From the NCBI GenBank assembly GCA_001913845.2, contig MKGP02000076.1, forward strand, positions 22,918 through 86,917: a stretch of DNA of 64,000 nt, read 5' to 3'. Of this stretch, positions 1 through 7,976 are shown in pieces (the first letter of the stretch is position 1; each line of letters begins with the position of its first letter). A program made the position numbers and the translations under genes. The notes under the pieces were generated by a model that was given only the letters and a program-made list of their open reading frames with translations, was not told where the DNA came from and ran no database searches. The stretch is from Limnothrix sp. CACIAM 69d (GTDB lineage: Bacteria; Cyanobacteriota; Cyanobacteriia; CACIAM-69d).

Positions 1-1
1 T

Positions 2-1330
2 CCCCACGGACAGCTCGCCCAGACCATTTTGGGCAAGGTGGGGGAGGTGAATGCGGCGGAGGTCGATCGACTGGAACCGCTGCAAGATTACCGATCGGGC
101 GATCTGATTGGGCGATCGGGCTTGGAAGCGGCCCTAGAGGCCCAACTGCGGGGCCAGTCCGGGGGCGAGCAAGTGGAACTCGATCGCAACGGCCTGCCCG
201 TGCGCGTGTTGGCCCGCAAACCCACGGAACCGCCCACACCGGTTCGCTTGACCTTAGATTTACCGCTGCAACAAACCCTGGAAGGGCTGATTAACGGAGT
301 CAGCGGGGCCGCAGTCGCCCTGGATCCGGACAATGGCGCGGTGTTGGCCATGGCCGGCCAATGGCCCAACCCGGGTCAAGGGGGCAACCGGGCCCTGAAA
401 GCCATTCGCCCGGGCGCATTGTTCAAATGGATTACCGCTGTGGCGGCGTTGGAGTCGGGGCAAATGGCCCTTCATCAGCGGTGGCGGATCGATCGTCGCA
501 GTCGTCCCGGTGGGTTGCCCTGGGCGGAATTTACCAAGGTCACTTGGCCGAGCATTGTCACCCTTAACTTTCAAGAGGCCTTGGGCAAGTTAGACACCCA
601 AGACAGTGATGCATTTTTTGAGCAGGTGGCGCTCCGGCTGGATAGCACCAACACGATCGCCTGGGCCCGTCGGTTTGGGTTTGGCCAGCGATCGGGCATT
701 GAACTGGCCGAGGATGAGGATCCGGGCCCCAGCTTGGAAGCCCTTTGGAAACGGGAATCGGTGCAAGCCCGCTGGTATTTGGGCGAAGGGGTGAATCTGG
801 CCCTGGGCCGGGGCGAAATGGCCGCCTCGCCCCTGCAAATTGCCGTGATGGCCGCCGTGGCGGTGAATGGGGGCTATCGGGTGCAACCCCATTTAGTCAA
901 GGATCGATCGGCCCAGGTCAGCCGAGAATTTTTGGGATTGCAGCCCAGCACCTTGGAACTGTTGAGATCGGCCCTGCAACCGCGCACCAGCAGCCTCCCC
1001 GTTCCCGAGGCGAGCCAGCCTCCCGATCGCCCACCCCAACCCAACGCCGTGATCGGCTGGTTGGCCACCCACAGCCTGGTGCGGCAAAGCGACCAACCGA
1101 TCGGCGCTTGGGCCGTGGCAGCGGGCCCCGCCAACGATCCCAAAATTGTCGTGGTCACCTTTGTGGAGCAGCCGAGCGATCGCCCCTTGGCCCCCGTCGA
1201 TCCCGCCGTAACTCCATCCAACGGTGCAGCGAGCCAAGAACCCAGCGCTCCCGCCGCCCAAGCCGCCGAACAAATTGCCGGGGCAACGGTGGTCAACTAT
1301 GTGCAATCGCTCGATCGCTGGCTGCCCTAG
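2..1330 (+). CDS. Penicillin-binding-protein-like transpeptidase homologue, 5'-truncated by window, catalytic motifs missing
   Basis: The reading frame is open from the first bases of the window, so the N-terminus lies outside. The visible 442 residues align by eye with the transpeptidase domain of class B/bifunctional PBPs: a dimerisation-like segment, a GAAVALDPDNGAVLAMA strand, the PG..FK helix, an ARRFGFGQRSGIEL segment and a GRGEMAASPLQIAVMAAVAVNGG segment. In active PBPs the serine of SxxK acylates; here the motif reads PGALFK, with alanine (codon 416-418) at the serine place. The SxN place reads DSD near 604-612. No KTG box is visible before the C-terminus, where AVIGWLATHS stands in the expected place. 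The last 50 residues are rich in Ala/Pro. I infer a pseudo-enzyme with a structural or regulatory cell-wall role. The family call is secure; the lack of activity is inference. Confidence 0.8.
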   Translation, partial: PHGQLAQTILGKVGEVNAAEVDRLEPLQDYRSGDLIGRSGLEAALEAQLRGQSGGEQVELDRNGLPVRVLARKPTEPPTPVRLTLDLPLQQTLEGLINGVSGAAVALDPDNGAVLAMAGQWPNPGQGGNRALKAIRPGALFKWITAVAALESGQMALHQRWRIDRRSRPGGLPWAEFTKVTWPSIVTLNFQEALGKLDTQDSDAFFEQVALRLDSTNTIAWARRFGFGQRSGIELAEDEDPGPSLEALWKRESVQARWYLGEGVNLALGRGEMAASPLQIAVMAAVAVNGGYRVQPHLVKDRSAQVSREFLGLQPSTLELLRSALQPRTSSLPVPEASQPPDRPPQPNAVIGWLATHSLVRQSDQPIGAWAVAAGPANDPKIVVVTFVEQPSDRPLAPVDPAVTPSNGAASQEPSAPAAQAAEQIAGATVVNYVQSLDRWLP

Positions 1331-1713
1331 GGCGGACAGCTAATGCTCATCAGGTCTTCGCGGATCCAGGCCCGGCGATCAGGCGGCACGATCTCGCCCT
1401 GACCCGATCGGGACTTGGTGACCATGTGCCACTGATTGCCCTGGCCATCGGTGTGGGTCAGGGGATTGGGTCCCCACCGCTCATTCGTGTCGTTGAGCAA
1501 AATCACCGTACTGCTGGGGTTGACCCGATCCACGATCGAGAATTGAGTGCCTGGGCCCGATCGCAAATTCACCGCTGAATTACTGCGAATCGTGCCAAAA
1601 CAATTGGTTCCAAGGAATTGCCCTGAACTAGGCGGGGCGATCGCAAGACTCAAAATTGTGGCAACGCCCATTGAGATCGGCGCAAAGGGAAGTGATTGAA
1701 CAAGAAATTTCAT
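1327..1713 (-). CDS. Secreted bacterial SH3-domain protein
   Basis: A 128-residue protein with an N-terminal signal peptide (MKFLVQSLPFAPISMGVATI, then a likely cleavage around SSGQ) followed by one bacterial SH3 (SH3b) domain, recognisable by SAVNLRSGPGTQFSIVDRV and the later AWIREDL. SH3b domains usually bind peptidoglycan or peptides, so the protein is probably periplasmic or lumenal. It contains two cysteines, one early and one at the end, which could form a disulfide. Its stop codon overlaps the stop of the convergent PBP-like gene by 4 bp, so the two transcripts converge. No partner gene is visible. Exact function is unknown. Confidence 0.75.
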   Translation of the reverse strand: MKFLVQSLPFAPISMGVATILSLAIAPPSSGQFLGTNCFGTIRSNSAVNLRSGPGTQFSIVDRVNPSSTVILLNDTNERWGPNPLTHTDGQGNQWHMVTKSRSGQGEIVPPDRRAWIREDLMSISCPP

Positions 1714-1768
1714 AACCTGATCTTGGACTGAATCTTTAATGTTTGAAGTTTCTAAAGGACTAATCTAA

Positions 1769-1899
1769 GAGGATGTCTGAAAAGTGTCTTTTGGCACGGG
1801 CAATGCACCAATAGTCGTGGGGGCAAGGGGCTTGAGCATCTTGTCTTCGTCGATCGATGAGGCGTGTAGAGTATCGATTTTGGCTTTTCAGACATCCTC
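1769..1899. mobile_element. Class A palindrome-core MITE, 131 bp, TAA target duplication
   Basis: The element has perfect 16-bp terminal inverted repeats (gaggatgtctgaaaag and its complement) and is flanked on both sides by TAA (1766-1768 and 1900-1902). The centre (1824-1843) holds a decayed copy of the core palindrome, caaggggcttgagcatcttg. It carries no gene. The same ends occur at 13552-13695 and 54357-54487. TNA duplications are typical of the IS1031 group of IS5-family transposases, so mobilisation in trans by such an enzyme is an inference. Its right end forms the last codons and stop of cutA. Confidence 0.85.
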
Positions 1900-2229
1900 T
1901 AAGGAGTCAGGCTCTGAGGAACCAGCAAAAGGCACAACGGAATTGAGCCAATTTTGGAATCCTGAATTCACCCCGTTGGGAACCCATTCAGCAATGCAGT
2001 TAGTATACGTAATATGAGATTGAATCACGGATTCAATTTGCGATCGATAGCCCGCTTGAGTTTTTAAAATCAGAACAATTTCCGGCTCTTCATGCACTTC
2101 ACCTTCCCAGACATAGGCACAGGTGATTGGGAACCAGTTGGCACAAACTGCTAATTTTTGGGCAAAGAGGTCTCGACTAATTTGGCGAGCTTCTTCAGCC
2201 GTGTTGAGCGTAATATAGTAGAAAACCAT
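1888..2229 (-). CDS. cutA: CutA1-family protein (divalent-cation tolerance)
   Basis: About 113 residues from the ATG at 2229, which begins MVFYYITLNTAEEARQIS; a further in-frame start at 2250 adds only seven atypical residues. CutA1 hallmarks are the early VxxTxxxxEEA strand, LAVCANWFPITCAYVWEGEV, EIVLILKT and a C-terminal NSGFQNWLNSV. CutA1 forms very stable ferredoxin-like trimers; its link to copper tolerance is weak and its role in cyanobacteria is unclear. The last residues (EPDSLEDV) and the TGA stop are encoded at the junction with, and inside, the class A element at 1769-1899, so the original C-terminus has probably been replaced. Confidence 0.85.
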   Translation of the reverse strand: MVFYYITLNTAEEARQISRDLFAQKLAVCANWFPITCAYVWEGEVHEEPEIVLILKTQAGYRSQIESVIQSHITYTNCIAEWVPNGVNSGFQNWLNSVVPFAGSSEPDSLEDV

Positions 2230-2251
2230 TTTGAGAGAATATTTGAACAAT

Positions 2252-2315
2252 CTTGCTAATTTGAAAATTTGCTAATTTGAAAACTTGCCAATTTGAAAAC
2301 TTGCCAATTTGAAAA
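2252..2315. repeat. Tandem 16-bp repeat, four units
   Basis: Four near-identical copies of cttgctaatttgaaaa / cttgccaatttgaaaa stand head to tail just upstream of cutA. Only the first base and one internal T/C differ between units. No gene covers them. They lie in the leader or promoter region of cutA. Confidence 0.85.
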
Positions 2316-2396
2316 ATTTGAACAGTGCTTCCCAGTCTTGAGCTAAAAACCAGCAATCCTAGAGACAAGAAAATCAAGAATCGGCAATCTTCGGGA

Positions 2397-2471
2397 CAAG
2401 GGGCTTAATCCCCTTGCCTTCGGCGATCTCGGCAGTTGGCAAAATATCAATGGGTGCTTTTCAGACATCCC
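2397..2471. mobile_element. Class A MITE remnant (core plus right end)
   Basis: The core caaggggcttaatccccttg (2397-2416) is followed by a class A right end, cttttcagacatcccc, ending near 2471. No matching left end is recognisable, so this is a decayed or truncated copy. The rest of the gap up to 2562 is described under the heptamer repeat entry. Confidence 0.6.
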
Positions 2472-2565
2472 CTGAAATTGAATTTGGAGCCGGATTTGGA
2501 ATCTGAAATTTGAGATTTGGAATCTGAAATCTGAAATCTGGAATTTGAGGTTAATTCTGAAATTA
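2472..2565. repeat. Degenerate heptamer repeat tract (TGGAATC/TGAAATC)
   Basis: Repeated 7-bp steps such as tggaatc, tgaaatc and tgaaatt run for about 90 bp between the element remnant and the stop of the next gene. Such short tandem heptamers (STRR type) are known from many cyanobacterial genomes. The final TTAATGG reaches the stop codon region of the gene at 2563. Confidence 0.7.
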
Positions 2566-3018
2566 ATGGTGACTGGTCGGGAAAAAGTATCGCGTTTCTC
2601 CTTGCTGCCCAATTTGATATTCTGCCCCAAATTCAATCGACATGCGATCGAGATAGGCGCGGGCCCGATCGGCCTCCAAGCCCGATCGCATGGCAAATTC
2701 AAAGAGGGTGACCTGGCCTTGGCCTTCAGCCAACAATTCCATCAGGCATTGGCGTAGCTGTTCCTGTTGTTGGCGTTCTTGATTTTTCTGTTGTGTTTGA
2801 TGCTGTTTTTTAAGATCCCAAAGTAGCCATCCACCACCCGCCACAAAGGGCGCACCAAAGACAACACATCCCAAAATGGCGCTTTGGTTTTCGCGTTCCC
2901 GATCGGCAACGGTTTGCCCCGGTTCCAAGGGTGACAACGGAACCAAAAGGGCGACCAGCCAAAAGAAGCCGCCCAGGGTGAGAAAGCTGCCCGCCAGAAT
3001 TTTCTTAATGACTTTCAT
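2563..3018 (-). CDS. Small membrane protein with C-terminal helical domain, unrecognised
   Basis: 151 residues from the ATG at 3018 (MKVIKKILAG). Two hydrophobic segments are clear: about residues 8-28 (FLTLGGFFWLVALLVPL) and 50-68 (AILGCVVFGAPFVAGGGWLL). A Gln-rich, probably helical linker (KQHQTQQKNQERQQQEQ) follows, then a soluble C-terminal part of about 60 residues with LMELLAEGQGQVTLFEFAMR and ARAYLDRMSIEFGA, reminiscent of small winged-helix-like domains. The start overlaps the argD stop by 14 bp, so it is probably translated from the argD mRNA. I do not recognise a named family. Confidence 0.65.
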   Translation of the reverse strand: MKVIKKILAGSFLTLGGFFWLVALLVPLSPLEPGQTVADRERENQSAILGCVVFGAPFVAGGGWLLWDLKKQHQTQQKNQERQQQEQLRQCLMELLAEGQGQVTLFEFAMRSGLEADRARAYLDRMSIEFGAEYQIGQQGETRYFFPTSHH

Positions 3019-4282
3019 GGGAATTTTTGCAAGATGCGATCGCTTGGGTGATGGCGGCGATCGCTTCGTCAATTTCGGCGGCAGTGACGATCAAGGGCGG
3101 CACAAATCGCACCACCTGCGGCCCGGCCGGCACCAGCAACAGACCGGCGGCCATGGCGGCCTTGACCAAATCGATCGAGCTGAGGCCCGCATCTTCCTTC
3201 AGCACCAGGCCGTTGATTAGACCCCAGCCGCGTACCTCAGCAATCAAGTTGGGATGTTGAACTGCCAGGGCCTTCAGACCCGCCCGCAGTTGCTCGCCCC
3301 GATCGCGCACATTGTCCAAAAAGCCCGGTGCGCCCACCGTTTGGCAAACGGCCATCGCCACCCCACAGGCGAATGGATTGCCGCCGTAGGTGCTGGCGTG
3401 GTCGCCCGGTTCAAACACATTGCACTTGGCCTTGCACAGCAGGGCCCCGATCGGGATGCCGCCGCCCAAGCCCTTAGCGGAGGTGAAAACATCCGGCTCA
3501 ATGCCCAGGTTTTCGTAGCCCCACAGTTGCCCCGTGCGGCCAACGCCCACTTGCACTTCATCAAGCATTAGCAAAATGCCCCGATCGTCGCAAATTTCCC
3601 GAACCCGTTGGAAATAAGCCCGATCGCCCGGTCGCACACCCCCTTCTCCCTGGAGCGCTTCCAGCATGATGGCAGCGACGCGGGGGCCGTTGGTTTCCAA
3701 GCGGGCGATCGTCGCTTCCAAGGCCGCAATGTCGTTGTAGGGAATATATTCAAACCCCGGAACCAGGGGGCTGAAGTTCTTTTGATATTTGGGCTGGCCG
3801 GTGGCGGTGATGGTGGCCAGGGTGCGCCCGTGGAAGCTGGCGTGGGCCGTGAGGATCACCGGTTCATCAATGCCCAACACCGTGTGGGCATATTTGCGGG
3901 CCAGTTTGATTGCGCCCTCGTTGGCTTCGGCTCCGGAGTTACAGAAAAAAGCCCGATCGGCGCAAGAATGTTCCACCAACCAGGCCGCCAACGCCCCTTG
4001 TTCAGGGATGTAGTAAAGATTGGAAACATGGTGCAGTTTTTGAATCTGCTGGCTCACGGCGCTGGCCATCACCGGGTGGGCATGGCCCAGGGTACAGGTG
4101 GCAATGCCCGCCACAAAGTCCAGATAGCTGCGGCCCTCGGTGTCCCAAACGCGGCTACCTTCGCCACGCTCAAGGGCGATCGCGAAGCGGCCGTAGGTTT
4201 TCATGACGGCTGCGTCAAAGGCCTCGGTGGAGAAGGCAACTGGGGCGATCGAGGTGGGATCAGCGAGGGCTTGGGGACTCAC
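3005..4282 (-). CDS. argD: Acetylornithine aminotransferase
   Basis: 425 residues, normal length for ArgD. This PLP enzyme of fold type I converts N-acetylglutamate semialdehyde to N-acetylornithine in cytosolic arginine synthesis. Visible signatures are GIATCTLGHAHP, the PLP-phosphate contact NSGAEANEGAIKLARK, the aspartate of LMLDEVQVGVGRTG, and the Schiff-base lysine in TSAKGLGGGIPIGAL. The N-terminal 15 residues (to about TSIAPVAF) are variable. A sister activity on ornithine or succinylornithine cannot be excluded from sequence, but cyanobacteria use this enzyme as ArgD. The downstream small membrane gene overlaps its end by 14 bp; rsmH lies divergently upstream. Confidence 0.93.
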   Translation of the reverse strand: MSPQALADPTSIAPVAFSTEAFDAAVMKTYGRFAIALERGEGSRVWDTEGRSYLDFVAGIATCTLGHAHPVMASAVSQQIQKLHHVSNLYYIPEQGALAAWLVEHSCADRAFFCNSGAEANEGAIKLARKYAHTVLGIDEPVILTAHASFHGRTLATITATGQPKYQKNFSPLVPGFEYIPYNDIAALEATIARLETNGPRVAAIMLEALQGEGGVRPGDRAYFQRVREICDDRGILLMLDEVQVGVGRTGQLWGYENLGIEPDVFTSAKGLGGGIPIGALLCKAKCNVFEPGDHASTYGGNPFACGVAMAVCQTVGAPGFLDNVRDRGEQLRAGLKALAVQHPNLIAEVRGWGLINGLVLKEDAGLSSIDLVKAAMAAGLLLVPAGPQVVRFVPPLIVTAAEIDEAIAAITQAIASCKNSHESH

Positions 4283-4503
4283 GGTGGTTGCTCCTAAACA
4301 ATGGCTTTAACGGCAAATCCGATGAAGGGGACGGTAGGGATCGTCGTTAAAGGTTGGGTTGATTGTAGAGGAGGAAACCAAGGGCTTGCTAGATCTGATT
4401 TGGATCCTGAGGGCCGATCGGTCTGGAAATCTTGACTTGGGCCCGGCAGCGGTTGACTAGGCGCGATCGACCCGCGATCGGCCAATTCCCACCCGGGCGG
4501 ATA

Positions 4504-5631
4504 ATGGAACTCCGTTGGTTGCCTTGGCCTCAGCCCGGTGGCCGCCAATGTTGCACCTTGTCGATGTTTGCCTCGCTGATGTTCGCCTTGCCGATGTTTG
4601 CTATGACCGCCGCTGCCATGAGTTCCGCGAGTTTTGCCCCTGAGCCTAGTCCCGTTGAGTCTGACCCTGTGGAGCCTGACCCTGTGGGGTCTGATCCTGT
4701 GGAGCTTGGCCCTGATGAATCAATGCACGGGAGCCGATCGGGGGCGGAGGTGCTCCCCGCTGAGTCGATCGACTGGGGCCATTTGTCCGTGCTCCGAGAC
4801 GAATGTATCGCGGGTCTGCAACCTCGATCGGGCGGCTGCTATCTGGATGCCACGCTGGGTGCTGGGGGCCACACGGCGGCTCTGCTGGCGGCCGATCCAG
4901 CGGTGCGGGTGGTGGGCCTCGATTGTGACGATCGCGCCTTAGCGATCGCGCGGGAACGGTTGGCCCCTTGGGGCGATCGCGTCACCTTCGTGCGCAGCAA
5001 CTTTGCGCAGTTCAACCCCAGCGATCAGCAATTTGACGGCATTTTGGCAGACTTGGGCGTTAGCTCCATGCAGTTTGACCAGCCCGATCGGGGTTTCAGC
5101 TTTCGCCACGACGGCCCCTTGGACATGCGCATGGACGATCGGCTCACGGAATCCGCCGCCGACGTGGTGAACCATTGGCAAGAAGTGCCCCTGGCCAACG
5201 CGATCTATACCTATGGTGAAGAACGATTATCTCGGCGGATTGCTCGGGCGATCGTGGAACAGCGGCAAACGCAGCCTTTCCAAACCACCCTCGAGCTGGC
5301 CAACGCGATCGCCCGCTGCGTGCCCGGCAAATATCGCCATGGACGAATTCATCCCGCCACCCGCACCTTTCAGGCCCTGCGGATTGTCGTGAACCAAGAG
5401 TTGGCGGTTTTGGAAACCCTGCTCGATCGGGCCCCCAATTGGCTCGCTCCCCAGGGCCGCCTTGCCGTCATCAGCTTCCACAGCCTTGAGGATCGAATTG
5501 TGAAGCACCGACTGCGAGAATCAACCCAACTCAAAGTGATCACCAAAAAGCCCATCTGCCCCAGCGATGCTGAAATGGGTCAAAACTCCCGATCGCGATC
5601 CGCAAAATTGCGAATTGCAGAAAGAATCTAG
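4504..5631 (+). CDS. rsmH: 16S rRNA (cytosine-1402-N4)-methyltransferase with extended repeat-rich N-terminus
   Basis: The core, from about the codon for HLSVLRDECIAGL onward, is a standard RsmH (MraW): the SAM site LDATLGAGGHTAAL, VGLDCDDRALAIA, the DGILADLGVSSMQFDQPDRGF motif, PLDMRMD and VISFHSLEDRIVKHRLRE. It methylates C1402 of 16S rRNA. The core is about 290 residues, the family length, but the frame is open far upstream. Between 4560 and 4720 it encodes repeated MFA and then 15-bp units (SDPVEPDPVGSDPVELG). ATGs at 4504 and 4618 are both possible starts, and the real protein may begin close to the core. I chose 4504 because a gggcgga stretch precedes it. The extension is low-complexity DNA read in frame. 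Confidence 0.9.
   Translation: MELRWLPWPQPGGRQCCTLSMFASLMFALPMFAMTAAAMSSASFAPEPSPVESDPVEPDPVGSDPVELGPDESMHGSRSGAEVLPAESIDWGHLSVLRDECIAGLQPRSGGCYLDATLGAGGHTAALLAADPAVRVVGLDCDDRALAIARERLAPWGDRVTFVRSNFAQFNPSDQQFDGILADLGVSSMQFDQPDRGFSFRHDGPLDMRMDDRLTESAADVVNHWQEVPLANAIYTYGEERLSRRIARAIVEQRQTQPFQTTLELANAIARCVPGKYRHGRIHPATRTFQALRIVVNQELAVLETLLDRAPNWLAPQGRLAVISFHSLEDRIVKHRLRESTQLKVITKKPICPSDAEMGQNSRSRSAKLRIAERI
4646..4715 (+). repeat. 15-bp tandem repeat inside the rsmH N-terminal frame
   Basis: Units of the type ctgaccctgtggagc / ctgaccctgtggggt / ctgatcctgtggagc repeat in frame and give alternating Asp/Pro/Val residues. They look like the intergenic tandem repeats found elsewhere in the window rather than conserved protein sequence. 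Confidence 0.7.
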
Positions 5632-6247
5632 CTTAATCAATGCCAATGGGTTTCTTTTGAACCTTTCCTGTATTTTTCTTTGGGGTCTGCTGAAATTTCT
5701 CGGCCACTGAAGGATTGATGAACAGGATGATTCCAAACCCAGTGATTCCTCCAGCCCAATGATTCCTCCAGCCAAAACGGGGTAACAACTAGTCAGTCGC
5801 TCAACCGGTCGCTCAACCAGTCGCTCAGTCAGCGCACCTGGCCATGGGCTGGTCAACGGCCAGGGCATTGGCTGAATCAGTCGGTTTGTGTCTAGGATTT
5901 CACGCCCAGTGTTTCAGCACATCGGGTAGGCTAGGGTAGAACGTGGGAATTCCCCCTTGTCCCGAGTGAGCCTTGGCCCACTTGTATCGATCGCTACACC
6001 AGTCCCGAGGATCAATTCTCTTCCCAGCTTGGAAGGGGCCCATTCCTCACTCAGGGATGGCGCGATCAACCGGATCATGGTCGCCAGAATCGAAAAGGCT
6101 AAGTAATAAAAACTAGCCTCCTTTCTAGCCCCCTTTGTCGATCGGGTAACCTTGTTTGCAAAAACCCAACCCGATGCCCATCCCTATCCCTGGGGTCACC
6201 CCCACGACCCCCGCCAACCCTGTCCAGCAGTGCAAGTGGAGCACGCG
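5632..6247. other. Intergenic region with short direct repeats
   Basis: No convincing gene. Two repeat patches are visible: two copies of a tgattcctccagcc unit around 5738-5774, and three 12-bp units (cagtcgctcaac, cggtcgctcaac, cagtcgctcagt) at 5794-5829. Nearer the next gene, ggctaagtaataaaaact at about 6097-6114 is AT-rich and could be part of its promoter. A 96-bp in-frame upstream extension of the next gene is possible but not protein-like. Confidence 0.5.
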
Positions 6248-7972
6248 ATGAGCTTAGTCGTCCAAACCACACCAAGAGCAGAAACAAAACTCAAATTGAT
6301 GGTGGTTGATGACGAACCGGATAACCTCGATTTGTTGTATCGAACCTTCCGTCGCGACTTCGCGGTTTATAAGGCTGACAGTGGTTTCAATGCCTTGGAA
6401 GTGCTCGATCGCGACGGGGAAATGGCCGTGATCGTCTCAGACCAGCGGATGCCGGGCATGAACGGCACTGAGTTTTTGAGCAAAACTGTCGATCGATTCC
6501 CCGACACGATCCGCATTATTCTGACCGGCTACACCGACGTAGAAGACCTCGTAGGAGCCATCAACTCCGGTAAAGTTTTCCGATATCTTACAAAGCCCTG
6601 GAGTCCCGACGAACTCAAATCCGTCGTGAACCAAGCGGCCGAAACCTATCGTGTGGTTAAGCGCCGCACGAACGAGTTAAACCGGGCCCTGCGTCGCGAG
6701 TCCCTGTTTAACGCCATGATGAGCGCAATTCGGGAATCCCTGAATTACGACAGCATGTTGCCCACCATTGCCCAGACCATCACCACCACCCTGAACGCCC
6801 ATTGCGCCTTGTTGCAGCCCGTGGAAGGGGGGCAAGCCAAAGGGGAACCCCTGCGCTACCCACTCGATCGGGATGACTGGAGCCTGACCCACGAAGACGG
6901 GCAATTGCGGGATCCGGTGCAAGCGGCCCTGGAGCACTTGACCATTCAGCAAACCCAAGTCAACACCGATGGCAGCGACAGCCCAGGGGGAGCCATTGAT
7001 GAGTTGCTCATCCCTTTGGTCTATCAACAGGAATGTTTGGCCCTGTTGTCCCTGGTGCGCCAAGGACAACCCGGCTGGCAAACCGATGAAGTGGCGTTGA
7101 TTTCGGAGCTAACAGAACAGGCGGCCTTGGCCCTTTCCCAAGCCCGTTTATATCAGCGCACCGAAGCCCAAACCCAGCAGTTCCGCATGGAATTGGAAGT
7201 GGCGCGGCAGGTGCAAGCGGACTTGTTGCGCCAACATTGGCCAGAAGTACTCGGGGTGCGTGTGCAGGCGGAATGTCAGCCCGCACGCGAGGTGGGGGGC
7301 GACTTTTTTGAAGTCTTTATCCATCCTCAGGGGGATGTGTGGTTAGCGGTTGGGGATGTGTCCGGAAAGGGGGTTCCGGCGGCCCTATTTATGGCTAGTT
7401 CGATTTCTGTTTTACGCCAAGAACTGGCTCGGGCGGAGTCTCCGGAGCCGGATGAAGCGATTCGGCGGCTGAATCGGGCCCTGTTTGAAAATTTGTTTAA
7501 TAGCAATCGATTCATTACGATTGCCCTAGCACGCTACACTCCCAGCACGAGACGCTTGAGCTATGCCAACGCGGGTCACGTCTACCCCGTGGTTTGGTCG
7601 CCCCAGGTGGTTCAGGAAAAAGTCCTGGCCGGTGGCGATCTCAAGGAAATTGAGCCAACCTATCTCAAGGCTCGGGGAGTGCCGCTGGGTATCTTGCCGG
7701 AGTGGAAAGGTACGGGGGGGGAACAGACTCTAGAGCCAGGGGAGGCTCTGCTGATGGCCAGTGACGGAATTACGGAAGCAACAGTGGCGAACATACAACT
7801 CCCGGGAACAAGTTTGGTGAACGGTTCAATGTTGCAACAGGAGGGCCTGTGGGAACTGTTGAAGCAACAAGGAAGCCCGTTTGATCTCAAGCGCTTGTTG
7901 GCGACCTTGCAACAGGTTGCGCCCGACGAGCAAGAAGACGACCAGACCCTACTGCTGCTGGAGGTTCTGTAA
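6248..7972 (+). CDS. Response regulator with GAF-like region and PP2C (SpoIIE/RsbU) phosphatase domain
   Basis: 574 residues from the ATG at 6248 (MSLVVQTTPRAETK). Residues about 15-130 form a receiver domain: MVVDDEPDN acidic pair, phospho-acceptor Asp in IVSDQRMPGM, the Thr in ILTGYT and the Lys in YLTKPW. A helical linker and a GAF-like region follow (about 170-320), then a SpoIIE-type PPM phosphatase domain with metal ligands in REVGGDFFEVF, GDVSGKGVPAALFMA and SDGITEA. Such proteins dephosphorylate STAS-domain antagonists in partner switching. The next gene, 4 bp downstream, encodes the matching RsbW-like kinase. No STAS antagonist is in the window, so the target is unknown. Confidence 0.9.
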   Translation: MSLVVQTTPRAETKLKLMVVDDEPDNLDLLYRTFRRDFAVYKADSGFNALEVLDRDGEMAVIVSDQRMPGMNGTEFLSKTVDRFPDTIRIILTGYTDVEDLVGAINSGKVFRYLTKPWSPDELKSVVNQAAETYRVVKRRTNELNRALRRESLFNAMMSAIRESLNYDSMLPTIAQTITTTLNAHCALLQPVEGGQAKGEPLRYPLDRDDWSLTHEDGQLRDPVQAALEHLTIQQTQVNTDGSDSPGGAIDELLIPLVYQQECLALLSLVRQGQPGWQTDEVALISELTEQAALALSQARLYQRTEAQTQQFRMELEVARQVQADLLRQHWPEVLGVRVQAECQPAREVGGDFFEVFIHPQGDVWLAVGDVSGKGVPAALFMASSISVLRQELARAESPEPDEAIRRLNRALFENLFNSNRFITIALARYTPSTRRLSYANAGHVYPVVWSPQVVQEKVLAGGDLKEIEPTYLKARGVPLGILPEWKGTGGEQTLEPGEALLMASDGITEATVANIQLPGTSLVNGSMLQQEGLWELLKQQGSPFDLKRLLATLQQVAPDEQEDDQTLLLLEVL

Positions 7973-7976
7973 ACCG

